This document shows, piece by piece, positions 31,830-43,403 of a stretch of DNA of 64,000 bases. How positions within the stretch are numbered: the stretch's first letter is position 1; every line of letters begins with the position of its first letter. The notes under the pieces were generated by a model, which saw nothing but the letters and a program-made list of their open reading frames with translations, was not told the DNA's origin and did no database searches. Position numbers and translations under genes: made by a program. Origin of the DNA: Alnus glutinosa (Eukaryota > Streptophyta > Magnoliopsida > Fagales > Betulaceae); the NCBI RefSeq assembly GCF_958979055.1, contig NC_084896.1, positions 20,381,501 to 20,445,500 on the forward strand. Direction: 5' to 3'.

Positions 31830-32583
31830 AAATGCAGCCATTGTTACAAGCCTTTGGATGTGTTGGTAAAGCGTGTTTAGTTACTTATCTTTGTTATAAT
31901 TTTTTTTTTTTTTTAAAAAAAAAATTTTGTGTTGCTTTTCTGTTGGATCTTCTGTTTAAATGAAAGTTTCATTGCTATGAGCCTACAAGTTTTATTTGTT
32001 TCTTCATTGCCCGCAATCATGGGACTATGAATCCATGATTTTGAATTGCTTTGAGCTTTGTGAAGATTTTTCTATTGGTAATGCCCTCATGAATTTCTCC
32101 TTGTTGCTGATGCCAAACCAATATGGTGGATAAAATGTTGTATAGCCTTCTGAAAAAATTGTTGTATTGGCCTTTCCATGTTATGCTATCAAGGAAAAAA
32201 CTGGACAGTACTGAGCATCATTGATTCATTGGAAAGAGAACATTTGATTCCACAGGTGGAAAAATCTGGGTCATGTGTTGAACATGAGGAGGGAAGGGAT
32301 TTGAAAGGGAGAGGGCTATTTATTGTAGCCTACTATTGTCATTTGACTCATTTCATTGAACATATGGACATGCTACCACTCATTCCTGCAAAAGTATTTA
32401 TGACTACATTGGTGTTGAACCCACATCGACAACAACATCAATGTGGGTTTCTGTTCTGCATTTAACCGGGAAACGAGGATGTATCTTTATTCAAAGGCAG
32501 CAAATAGCTTAAAGGGATGAAACCAAAAAAGAAAAAAAAAAATTAATGATTTTTTTTTTAAAAAAAAAAAATATTTTTTATTT
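31830..32583 (+). other. Probable 3' flank of the L28 fragment
   Basis: T-rich 3' UTR-like sequence follows the stop codon. A frame at 32178-32465 has no recognisable similarity. It grades into an A/T run before the GAGCCGTTTT repeats. Confidence 0.4.
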
Positions 32584-32860
32584 TGAGCCGTTTTAAGGAC
32601 ACTAAAACATCTAAAAAAAATGTTATATTTTGGAGCCGTTTTAGTGCTAAAACAGCTCTAATTAAAGCCATTTTTACTAAAACAACTCAAACCTTTTTGA
32701 GCAATTTTAGTTAAAACGGCTCAAACCTTTTTTAGTCGTTTTAAGTCCAAAACTGCTTAATTAGAGCTGTTTTAGCACTAAAATGGCTCAAATCAGGTTT
32801 TAATATTATATAGGTTGAGTCGTTTTCAAAACGGCTCCAAAACCTGATTGTTTTGTAGTT
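32584..32860. mobile_element. CACTA-like 3' end with GAGCCGTTTTAG repeats
   Basis: At least six alternating copies of gagccgttttag and its complement (ctaaaacggctc), ending 'gattgttttgtagtt', a slightly mutated TTTTGTAGTG terminus. No start terminus is visible nearby. The same motif occurs at 15862-15955, so these may be the two ends of one element now split by later insertions. Confidence 0.55.
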
Positions 32861-33209
32861 TGTTACAAATTACTATTGAATTTTGATCTAATGATAATTT
32901 TAAAAGTTATATCAATCTTAAGATGACTAAAGGACTGCAAGAGTCATCCTCATAGCATTACTCGTTATCTAATGACATATGTTTGGTGTCATTCTATTAC
33001 ACATCTTTTGTGCAAATTCACTATTGAATATGTGGGTCACACATTCATTGGTAGATTTGGACATCTCTTATACTTTAGATTGACAAAAGATATGAAATAG
33101 AATGAAACTAAATATTTCTCATATCTAATAATGTTGGTAGATTATATAAGGTGTTGTATTGTAAACGAAAATGATTAATGAAGAAAGTTATATTTTTACT
33201 CCAAGTCCG

Positions 33210-33910
33210 CACTACAAAAAATAAGGGATTTAGTGTTGTTTGGGTTAGAGTCGTTTCACTTACAAAAATGGCTCTATTTTTTTTTTTTTTTTGAAAAATA
33301 AAACCCCTCTTTCCCCCAAAATTCCTCCCACCTTCTCTTCTCCCTAATTTCTCTTCTCATTCTTGTTTCTTGTGCACAACTCGAGAGATCCAGCCCAAGA
33401 GAAAGAAGAAAAAAAAAGGGTTTTTGGCCATGGGTTGTACGAGCTTCCCTTTGCATTTTCTTGGCACCCATTGTTAATAGAGCACGAAAATCATTTGATT
33501 GGTTTGGGTTGTAGGTTAAAATGTGAATGTTTAAATTAATTATGCTTGAAATTAGTGTTCTAGGTTTTAATTGTTCCATGGATTTTTAACTCTTTTTTAC
33601 CTTTCCCACATAATTCCCGTGTACCCAGCACTGGAGACTCCTGCGCCGGGTACTCCTATACTGGAGCGCAGGAGCCCTACGAAATTCTTGTAATTTTTTT
33701 TTAATTATTTTATTCACATTGGAGTCTTTTTACTGTGTTACTGTTCGATCAAACGACTCCAACCTGAAGTCCAAATCCTATGTGTTAAATTGTTTTCTAA
33801 CCGACACTATTCAAACGACTCAAAATGAATGGTGTGGTTTTTTTTTTTTTTTTTCCTTCTAAAAAAACAGCTCCAAACAAGCGACTCAAAACAATAGGTT
33901 TTTTTTTTTT
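33210..33910. mobile_element. CACTA element in block A (GAGTCGTTT family)
   Basis: Starts CACTACAAAAAATAAGGG, preceded by CCG. Subterminal repeats are gagtcgttt, aaaatggctcta and, near the right end, acagctccaaacaagcgactc. The right terminus is damaged (tttttttttggtaaac), but the block B copy keeps TTTTTAGTG followed by CCG. Across the two copies the 3-bp TSD is CCG, so the insertion predates the duplication. The interior has a CT-rich, UTR-like stretch with no recognised protein. Confidence 0.7.
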
Positions 33911-35455
33911 GGTAAACTTCGTTGCTTACTGTTCATTTTATTTTCTTAAGGTTTTGTTGTGCTGCGTCACATATACTACCGATTGCCATGACACAGTACT
34001 ACCTCATTCAACTACCAATTGTACGCAAAAGGCCATTTTATTAGCCTAGTGTGTTAAATATCACAGGAAAATTCACACATGGCATGCAGGTGCTAATTTT
34101 TACTTGATTTTTTATTATTTATTTATTTTTGAAACAAGGAGAAACCTTTGATATAATATGAGATTCAAAGGGCCAGAAACAGTAATTAGGAGTACAAAGA
34201 CTCCTAGAAACAAAGTTCATGATTGAATCCTGACTTAGAGAGCAGCTGTCCAAGCAAATGGACAAACAATACAAGCATCTCTTTACACATGAGTTCCACT
34301 AGAGGAGATAAGAGAGTGCAGATTCTGATCTAAAAAAACTATTACAGCCCAATTTAGATCTAATTAAATCTACCGTGGCAGGCTGCTTTTTAAAAGTAAC
34401 AACATAACACAAACTTAAAAAACTAGAACAATAATAAAACGACACTGGCCGGCTAAAATAAGTACAGGGAGTCGCCGGTGATGGCGCGTGTATACTACGC
34501 GCCCGCATCAGAAATATTACTTTAAGTAAAAAAAAAAATATTAAAAATAAAATCTAAAAGCTAGCCCAAAAACACTTGAAACTAAAAAAATAAAAATAAA
34601 AAATAAAATAAAAAATAAAAATCATCCTTGGGTGGATCGGCTACCCTCTGATCGTCTAATCACATATGGTGGCTGAACAAACCCAAGCATACTTGGAAAC
34701 GAGAGGGGGGAAGGCTAGGGTGCCTTGGGAGTTGCTTCGGTCCTCAAATCACATAAACCCAGTCGTGTTTAGGAGTGGCTTGACTACCTTAAATGGTGGA
34801 TCTCCCTCCCATCCTCGAAACACATGGGGTGGGGTGGCTAACCACCAATTTTTTTTTTTTTTTTTTTTTTTAATTATTCTTTGGTTTTTTCTATTTGCTT
34901 TACCTACCTTTTAACGTTTTTTATAGATTTTATTTTATTTTTTTTCATTTTTTTTTCCAAACTTTATTATTTATACAGATTTTATTTTTTTTATTTTTTT
35001 TTAATTTTAGGCGGAAGGGGGTCATTGAAACCTATTAAGAATGGTACATTAATACAAAAATTGAAGCTTGGGGAGAGGAGGACATTGCAAATTTTAGTAA
35101 TTTGGGGATAAAGTGTAGTTTTCTTTTCTTCTTCTTCTTCCACTTTTTTTTATATATATATATATATATAAAAAAAAATTAAAAAATTAAAAAATTAAAA
35201 AATTCTCAACGAGTAGTTTCATCATTTCATCTTAAAATTGAAACGTGCATGTCATATGTTCAATTTTTGGACTGATTTAACACTCAGCTAATGAAACGAT
35301 TTTTTTGCCAACTATTGATAACTAATGAGAGTATGTGTCACGGTTGGTACGGCGTGGTAGAAATTTGTAAATGAGTTGTAGTTGAGGGGTATTTGTAATT
35401 TACCCATAAACATTTTATATTCTTACTACCTGTTATTATGATATCTTTCTATTAA

Positions 35456-36222
35456 GAGGAAAAGTACACATATCCCCCCAAACTACCACTCAATTGTCAA
35501 TGTACCCCCAAAGCTACCAATTGTGTTAATATCCTCTCTAAACTACCAGAAAATGTCAATATTCCCCCTAAGACAAAAAAAAAGACAAAAGTGACCCTAT
35601 ATTTTTTTTTTGAATAAGACAAAAATGTCCTCATAAATTCAAAAAATTAAAACTAAAACTAAAAAAATTTATTTTAAGAAAATTAAATAAAAAAGGAAAA
35701 AAAAAAAAGGAAAATAGAACATTTTTTTTTTTTTAGAAAAAGCAAACAAAAAATAACTGAAATTTATTTTTTTTAAAAAAAATAAAACAAATGAAAAAAA
35801 AAACCAGTTTTTATTAAATTAAAAAACGAAAAAACAAAAAATAACTGAAATTTATTTAAAAAATAAAAAATAAAACCAGTTTTTATTAAATTAAAAAAAA
35901 AAAGAATTTTTTTTTTTAAGAAAAGAAAAAAAATGAAAAAAAAAAACTTAATTTTTTTTTAAAAAATAAATAAAAAATAAATAAATAACAGTTTTATTTT
36001 TTAATTTTTATTTTTCTGGAATAAATTTATGTTATTTTATATTTTTTTAATAATTTTTTTTAGTTTTTATTTTATTTTAATAATTTTATGAATGACATTT
36101 TTGTCATTAGGGGGACATTGACAGATTTTGGTAGTTTAATGGGGGACATTGACACAATTGATAGTTTATGGGGTACATTGACAATAAGGTTGTAGTTTAA
36201 GGGGGTTAAGTGTACTTTTCCC
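35456..36222. mobile_element. MULE-type element with long TIRs, 9-bp TSD, only in block A
   Basis: Flanked by TTCTATTAA at 35447-35455 and 36223-36231. Blocks B (about 47219) and C (about 63558) have a single TTCTATTAA at the same place, so they are empty sites. Terminal repeats of about 130-150 bp: the left begins gaggaaaagtacacat and the right ends aagtgtacttttccc, both followed by 'ccccaaactac'-type text. The interior is A/T homopolymer with no gene. Confidence 0.85.
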
Positions 36223-36706
36223 TTCTATTAAATATATGTTATTATGATTATGATGTCCAATACATCACAAGTTCACAATTTGGGACCGTTAAATATATGA
36301 CCATATCTTTGAGAAGGAGGGAATTGAAAATACAGTGCTTTGAGGTAGTTGAAGATAAAGGGACAGACAACTTTGATCTAATTGAGGTTTAGTTAGGACA
36401 TGTGTCCATTAATATGTGGAAAACACATGCTATTTTAATAGCATGTGCTTTTCACATTCTTTTTTAATAGCATTAATAAAAAAAAAAAAAATATGTGATT
36501 CACATGTTTAAATGATACATGTCATTTTTATATGTGAATTGTACAAAATTTTATACAAATCGGTTTGTAGGAAATTTTTGTGTATTATTTTTAAAGCCCA
36601 GATGGGGACAAAAATTTCCAATAAATTAGGTTCGAAGAATTTTTCTTCAATTCAGTCTTAAAAAGTGACGTGTTCATAAGCATGTGAGAATCATGTCTTT
36701 TTTTTA

Positions 36707-37090
36707 AGAATAATGATTCAATGCCACTTAAACATACAACTTTTCACCACCTTGCCTATGTGGCAAGATGGTCCCCCACTACTTTTTGAGTTTTTTTATT
36801 TTTTAAAAAGAGTAATGATTCACTACCACCTAAATATACAACTTTTCACCAACTTATCTATGTGGCAAGGTGGTCCCCCACCTTAATTTATTTTTAAAAA
36901 ATAAAAAAACTCAAAAAATAGTGGGGGATCACCTTGCCACATAGGCAAAGTGGTGAAAAGTTGTATATTTGGGTGGCATTGAATCATTATTCTTTTAAAA
37001 ATAAATTAAAGTGGGGGACCATCTTGCCACATAAATAAGGTGGTGAAAAGTTGTATATTTAGGTGGTAGTGAATCATTACTCTTTTTTTA
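36707..37090. repeat. Four-arm interlocked inverted repeat
   Basis: Order U1-U2-U1'-U2'. U1 (about 36708-36797, 'aatgattcaatgccac') pairs with 36900-36995. U2 (about 36808-36900, 'aatgattcactaccacc') pairs with 37000-37085. All four arms carry 'acaacttttcacca' and 'ggtcccccac'. Probably two related foldback MITEs recombined. It is not seen at the matching place in block B. Confidence 0.75.
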
Positions 37091-38068
37091 ATAGCATATG
37101 CTTCTTGTTAGAGTATATTTGGATTACTTTGAAATTACAGATTTGATGAGAATTGTATTGTTTAATAAAGATTAGTTTACCTTGAATTTAGGGATTTGAT
37201 GATATTAAATCACCCTAAATTAAGAGATTTTATTAGGATTATATTTGATCTATAAGCTCTAAAAATAGAGCCTTTTGTATTGTAACCTTTTTAGACTTTA
37301 TCTTATTTTATTATTCCACTATTTGTCTCTTTTATTTTTTTCCATTCAATTATGGTTTCTTTTACTTCTTATATGCTTTTTTTTATTAGAATTAAAAAAA
37401 AAAATGTTATTCTAGTATTTTCAAATGACAAAGGTCACATATAGATATTGAGTTAGAGAAATTCCTCAAACTCAGTTTATAAGAATTTTTTGTCCTCCTC
37501 ACAGTGCATAAAATCAGTTTGTAGGAATTGCCGAGGATAATTTTTCATCCGTGACAGAAAAAATCCTGAGCCTCCAAAATAAATTATAGTTTTGCTCTGT
37601 TTTCATTTGGTTTTTGTTTAATGATAACTCATCCATCCATCAATTTATTGATTATAAACATGGCCATCGGGCTTTTCCCATGACGTTAATTAGCTTGATA
37701 TGATTTTGGGTTGTATGGATTGGATTGTTCTTGTTATTTTTGGTGCATTTTTCCATTTTAAATCAAATATATTTCTGTTGTTCTTCAGTACATAGTTACA
37801 GAGCCATTATTATATGGGCCTCTTGAAGAAATTTGTGGGGCTTTTAAAATCATTATTAGCCTTCAATTCCAAGCAAAATCATATATATATATTTTTTTTA
37901 TCCTTTTCTGGGGTTGTACAAAAAGTCATATTTCATGTTGAAAGCAAAAAATACATGTATATCATGTACAAATATTGTAAAATAAAGCACATAAGTGATA
38001 ATGTAGGAGAAAATTTGAACACCTAAACAATCGATAAGAATCCCAAATTAAGTGTACATCTTACGAAT

Positions 38069-39388
38069 TTAACGCATATGCAGAAACGATGAAGATTGAG
38101 AAGCTGTAGAGGATGAAGTGAACACAGTGGAATTGGGATAACTATTGTCTGAATATTGATTTTGTTCTCCCTCATAATTAGTAGTAGCACTGGACACAGA
38201 AAGTGATATTGCATGTCTATTCACGGCTGGAGCAAGATGTTCTAGCCTCAGCATATTTGATGGGAGAACAAGTAATGGAGTCTCAAAATTGAGAACATGA
38301 ATTGTTTGTCTTATTGAAAGCCTAAGGTCCCAATCGGAGTGAGCGCACCAAAGCCCAACAATCATCAAGCACTCCATTTGCTACTCATCAAAATCTCCGC
38401 CAAGCCATGGGTCAGCTGCTTCAAGTACCTTTCCTATTCCATAGAGCTCCCAAACCCACTCCACCATGACTACTTGATCTTCAGGAGCGTTGTGCTTGAT
38501 TGGTTTTCTTCCGCAAGCAATTTCCAAAGCGACAATTCCAAAACTATAGACATCTGATTCTTTACTAGCCTTCCCAGTTGGGACACATTCAGGAGCCATA
38601 TAGCCCATAGTGCCTGTCAAAACAGTAGTTTATGACCCTTTCAGGTGGTCCACAAGCCTAGCTAGCCCAAAATCTCTAAGTTTAGCATTAAAGTTTGATT
38701 CAAGTATAATATTGCTTGATTTTATATCCCTATGCACAACGCATTGCTCCCATTCTTCATGCAAGTAAAGCAAGGCCGACGCCAATCCTTGAGCAACCTT
38801 GTACCTCATTGCCCATATCAATTAGCTTTCTCCTGTAAAAAGATGTGTCTAAGCTTCTATTGGGCATGAACTCATAGACGAGTAAGAGCTCTCCTCTTTC
38901 GTGGCATTAGCCAATGAGTTGCACAAAATTCCTATGTCCTAATTGACTTATAATTTTAACTTTTATCCCTTGTTTAGACCCTTTTGACACCCTCTTAACA
39001 GCAACGAAGGAGTTTCAGTCCTGTAAAAATCCTCTATAAACCCTACCAAATCCTCCCTATCTAGCTTCTCTTCATCATTGAAATTATTGGTGGCATGAGC
39101 CAATTCTTTAAATGAGAACCTCTTTAGTCCTATTTCTCTTTGAAATTCGTCATCCATGCACCTATCAAAGGCAAGATCCTCTGCTATATAACTCTTATTC
39201 CTTTTCCACAAGCAAAACAGAATTAAAGCAAACTCACCAATCGAAAAAGACCCGCCAACACCCAACCCAATGGCTAATCCCAACCTGTTGTTTTTCCTTG
39301 GTTTGGTTACAATATCTTCCAAAATTAAACTAAAATCCCATGTGCGAATGGCATACATTGCAGCAGAAAGTCCTGTTGTGACTGATTG
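38069..39388 (-). pseudogene. L-type lectin receptor kinase, copy 2, 5'-truncated
   Basis: On the minus strand, similarity to copy 3 starts at about 39388 (end of the lectin domain, SAAMYAIRTWDFS) and runs through the membrane helix (LAIGLGVGGSFSIG..ALILFCLW), the kinase and the C-tail to the TAA at 38069. Damage: the glycine loop is garbled (LDREDLVGF instead of LGQGGFGGV), with frameshifts near 38835 and 38985. A TAA lies after VDHLKGS (38630s, Gln in copy 3) and a TAG after DFDE (about 38378). HRDIKSSN and GTMGYMAPE are still readable. The start codon and first codons survive separately at 40111-40133; the lectin domain between is replaced by an LTR-element fragment. It is clearly non-functional. 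Confidence 0.9.
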
Positions 39389-40110
39389 GCTGACGTGAGT
39401 GGCGTGACGCGGCATCGTAGAACTAGCTGGGCGTGGAGGCGCGTGGGCTCGTGAACCTCAGGTCCAGAACTTCGATCGGCGCGTGCAGGCGCGTCAGAGG
39501 TCCGATGAAGACATTTTGGACGGCGCTGGACAGGTTTGCGGTGGACTTGTCAATTGTTACTGTGATGGAGGGAATTGGCTTTGGCTGGAGGCACGTGGTA
39601 GCAAGAGCAGAAAGTTTGGATGGCACGTGGAGGCATGTGCGGCTGTTGTCGGTGGCAAATCTTCCCCAGATCAAAAGATCTGTACCTTGCAGGCCTGATT
39701 CTGGAATTATTTTTCCAAATGTGGCTGCGATAAAGGCGTGGAGGAAACTGACAGCAATTTTACAAGCGTGAGGCGACGTGCGGACGACTGGAATTATGAG
39801 ACAGCCGCAGAACACATGACGGGCACCTAGAAAATTGAAGGCCACAGGAAAGTGGCTTTGATACCATATCAAATAAATATATGAAATATCTCATATATGT
39901 GAAAGAGAGAATGAGCGGAAGAGAGAGAACAGAAATATATTAAGGACTACATTGTATTGGCTTTGATACACATAACATATTACATGAGACCTCTATATAT
40001 AGAGAGGCTATGAGTAATGATCAAAAAACTCTAAAATAATTAAGGTAGGGAATAAACTCTAATAGAAAAGACAATAAACATAAAATAATATAATATAAAA
40101 TATTCTAACA
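39389..40110 (-). mobile_element. LTR-element fragment fused into LecRK copy 2
   Basis: The minus strand starts TGTTAGAATATTTTATATT at 40110 and has a short LTR of about 235 bp with a TATA-like 'ctctatatatagagg' (39991-40005). A primer-binding site TGGTATCAAAGCCACTT follows at 39850-39866. About 460 bp of GC-richer leader then runs to 39389, where LecRK copy 2 sequence resumes. There is no second LTR and no gag or pol. A frame of 149 residues crosses the leader but is unrecognised. So an element inserted after codon 8 of copy 2, and a deletion then removed its 3' part together with the lectin domain. Confidence 0.7.
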
Positions 40111-40133
40111 GTTTTGAAGACGTAGAAAGCCAT
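40111..40133 (-). pseudogene. Surviving first codons of LecRK copy 2
   Basis: The minus strand from 40133 reads MAFYVFK and then the LTR. Copy 3 opens MAFYIFRIKRL. The upstream flank (ttggaacttggaaggggagg) also matches copy 3's leader, fixing the original start of copy 2. Confidence 0.8.
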
Positions 40134-40671
40134 GATTGGAATTTGGAACTTGGAAGGGGAGGTTTGGTCTGAGAAGAAATAGCAGATTGGAACTTGGAAG
40201 CGTCCCATTTATTCAATGGGAAGAAGCTACTAATCAAGAACGGGTCTTTTTTTTTTTTTTTTATATGATATTCTATTTTTATTTTAAATATTTTCTTGTA
40301 ATATTGAATAAAGAAGCTATTAATTAAGACATTTTCCCATATAAGGCTTCAGTTCAAACAAAAACTATATGACAACTGAACAGGCTAGGGTAAATGTATC
40401 GTTTTGGATTATAATGAACCTTACAAATGGCAACCAACTAATTAAAGTCATTAGCCAAACATGCATGCACGCGGATCCGGCTACTGCATAGAAGCTGTAA
40501 TTTATTCTAACGGCCCAGATTCAATCAAGTCATTTTAAAGCCAAAAAACAAGAGTTTGTGGGTACAAAGCCTACCCACGTCATCAGATGGCCGGCACAAG
40601 GTACTTGCTAACTTACTTGGTCAATTGGGATAATCATATTCCTGATAATGCCGGGAGATTTAACTTTATTC

Positions 40672-41362
40672 ATCTTTTTGTTTCAAGGTAAACTATTTTC
40701 AACGAAATTATTTTTAGAAAAAAATGATTTTTTTTTTAAAATATTTTTCAATATTTGGCTCATATGAAAAAATCACAAATGACGTAAAATGGAATCCGGC
40801 GACGTCCGGCTGCTGTTGCCGTATTCCGGCGAACCAAATTCCGGCCATATTAACCAAAATTTGACCAGTACAGCCGAAATCCGGCCATATTCTAGCTAGT
40901 TTCACCGAAATCTGGCCTAATTTGGCAAGAATCCGGTCATATTGGTCAGATTCCTGCCAGTTTGGTCGAAATTTGGTATGCCGAAATCCTGCAGAAATTT
41001 TCAGCTCGAAATCTCGTCGCCAGATTTTGGCACAGGCTGAATTTCGGCCTATTTTGCCAGAATCTGGCTTGTTGGATTCTGGCAATCGAAAATCAAAATT
41101 TGGGGATCTTTAGTGGTAGAGTCGGATTACTAACAAACTCAAATGCCCGACGATGGCGAATTCCCACAAACGTGCGTACAAGAATGAAGAGTTTAAATCC
41201 AAAAAACGATTTATAAATTTTAAAAACGTTTTTCAAAAATTAAGTAGGCTTTTATGGTCAAACTAAAAATAATTTTTATTGACCATTATTTTTGCCCTCA
41301 TCAAACACTAAAAAATGTTAAAATTATTTTCTAAAGCACATTTTACGCCGAAACAAACAGAA
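40672..41362. mobile_element. MITE-like element, TTCCGG family, copy 2
   Basis: The left end tttttgtttcaaggtaaact and right end cattttacgccgaaacaaacaga are diverged versions of the termini at 30531-31199. The interior has the same 'attccggcgaacc', 'aatccggtcatattggtcag' repeats. No coding. Confidence 0.65.
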
Positions 41363-41873
41363 GATAAACATGAGAAGTATAGTTGATGCAAATAGGTTTT
41401 TAGAAGAAAAACCAGTCAAGTTTTTTTCTTTTTTCTTTCTCTCTCTTTGCTACAGGTTTGTTTTTGTAGGGATCCGGCTTTTATGTGCATCCTTTTAGCA
41501 AATGCGTGGACAGTAGCAGAGAAAAAAAATCTGATGGCATGGGTAGGCTTCGTACCAGCATAAAAAATAAAAAATAAATAAATAAAAAAAGAAAAGAAAA
41601 AAGGACGAAGTGAGGTTGGTTACTAGACGACCTTTCCCACAAACTCTTGCTTTTTGGCTTTAAAATGACTTGTTTGCATTGGGCTGCTGGAACAAATCAC
41701 AGCATAGAAGCCGGATTATATATATATAAGTCAGATGTGTTTGTCTTATTTTCTACCAAAATTCTCAAAATATCCATGTCATTATTTTTTTAAAAAAAAT
41801 TATAAAAATTTTCAAAGATTCAGCAGGCATAGGTATTTTTGCAAATTTCGTAAAATTATTACCAATGCCTAAA
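41363..41873. other. Intergenic, no gene seen
   Basis: AT-rich sequence between two MITE-like elements. It contains A-rich runs (41560-41600) and a TATATATATA stretch near 41718. No supported feature. Confidence 0.5.
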
Positions 41874-42117
41874 GGACATAAATTTCCTACAAACTGGTTG
41901 TGGTAAATTTCATACAACTCATATATAATAATGACATATGTTCTTTAAACATGTGAAAAACACATTTTATTTATTTATTAATACTATTAAAAAAACACGT
42001 AAGAAACACATACTATTAAAACAACATATGCTTCTCATTTGCCAATGGACACATGTCAATCTTATATGTGGGTTGAATAAAATTTCCTACAAACTGGTTT
42101 GTAAGAAATTTATGTCC
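41874..42117. mobile_element. Small MITE (244 bp)
   Basis: The terminal inverted repeat is GGACATAAATTTCCTACAAAC on the left and, reversed, GGACATAAATTTCTTACAAAC on the right. The interior 'catgtgaaaaacaca' text is shared with the insertion at about 36390-36570 in block A. No coding. Confidence 0.7.
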
Positions 42118-43403
42118 CTAGCATTTTTTTTCCTAAAAAAATAAGAGGTATTTTGAAAATTTTGGCTGGATTTAATAGCAAATCTTAACGAAGTACCTTT
42201 TATTGAGACGTTTTGAAGTTCAGTACCTTTAAGTTAAAAAGGGTGATAGTTCGGTACCATTAAACAAAGTTCTCCCAAAAAAATGAGATGATAGATACGA
42301 CCTTAGTAATCAATGCTCATAAAAAAACACCCTTATTTTTTTTTTATTTTTTTTATCCATGATTCAATAAATATAACAACCAAGCCAATATCCAACAAAA
42401 ATTGGCAAGTCAATGTTGCAATGAAAATATATGAATAAACACTGCAGACTGCTAGCCCCAATATTTCCCATGACAGGTATATGGGTAATTACCCAATGCC
42501 AACATGAACCTTGCAGCTACTTAATAGAAATAATCCATCAAATATTAAAAAAATATATAAATTACAAATACAACAAACATGAAAAAATAATATTATAAAT
42601 TCAAAACATAAAAAATATAATGAGAGTACGAGATATGAGAGGATCAACGACGATTAGCGAGAGGAAGAAGCTTACTTTGGGCTCTAGCGGTGAGTGAATG
42701 TGGACTGGGAAGTGAGGAGAAGGAAAAAAATAACATAAAACTTAAATACTAAGTAAACATAACTGATACTTAAATACCACATCGATGTCGTTTTTATAAA
42801 TATATCAAATGCAATATATATAAAAATATATATTATATATAAAATGTATGCGAATGCAGTTAGTAACCGCATGTACATACATTATAGTCGCTATCCGTAG
42901 GGGCGGTGCCACTTGAGGCTTTGGGGGGCCTCCCCCCCCCCCCCCCCCCCCAAGCCCCAAGTTTTCCTCCAAAGAAAAAATAATAATAATAATTTAAAAA
43001 AAATTTAAAATTTTACCCCTTGGCTATTCACATTTGCATATATGGATAGTTATTTTTACTAACTGCATATGTAGATAGTAAATAGCAAGTAGTTGCAGAT
43101 AACGAATGTTTACAGTTAATAATCGTTCACATGTACACCTTTAGTCTGCATGATCGAGATTCTCATTGTTGAAATATTTGGAGTTATTTTGCTGTTGAAG
43201 TTTTTTGAGTTCTTTTAGAAGTCTGTTGTTTTTGCTATGAGAAATCTGCTGATTGCTGCTAATAGGAATGTTACATGTCCAGTGTTTTTCTTGATCACAT
43301 ATTTTTTGTCTGTTTCCTATTCCATTTATTATCCTTACTTAGTTGGTCAGTTGTTGGTCACCATTCTTTTGCTCGTGATCATTACCGTGAAGTTTAGATT
43401 ATG
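42118..43403. other. Intergenic with a 22-base poly-C tract
   Basis: No gene recognised. A C run at about 42931-42951 is flanked by gggggcct/aagcccc and is likely length-variable. The rest is AT-rich. Confidence 0.5.

Larger units (their letters stand above)
32870..40200. repeat. Segmental duplication block A
   Basis: Collinear with block B (about 44985-53900). Matching anchors include 'ttgaattttgatctaatgat' (32879/45003), the CACTA at 33210/45338, 'gattgccatgacaca' (33980/45952), 'gtttagattg'-type spacer text, 'gagaaggagggaattgaaaatac' (36311/47306), the LecRK 3' flank (37550-38060/51230-51725) and the LecRK itself. Each block carries its own later insertions, which explains the unequal lengths. 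Confidence 0.85.

Noticed and set aside
32178..32465. 95-codon frame downstream of the L28 relic
   Set aside because: Not recognised, starts within probable 3' UTR, and has no codon or motif support.
39423..39872. 149-codon frame in the LTR fragment
   Set aside because: It crosses the primer-binding site and reads leader sequence; no Gag features, and a similar frame exists on the opposite strand.
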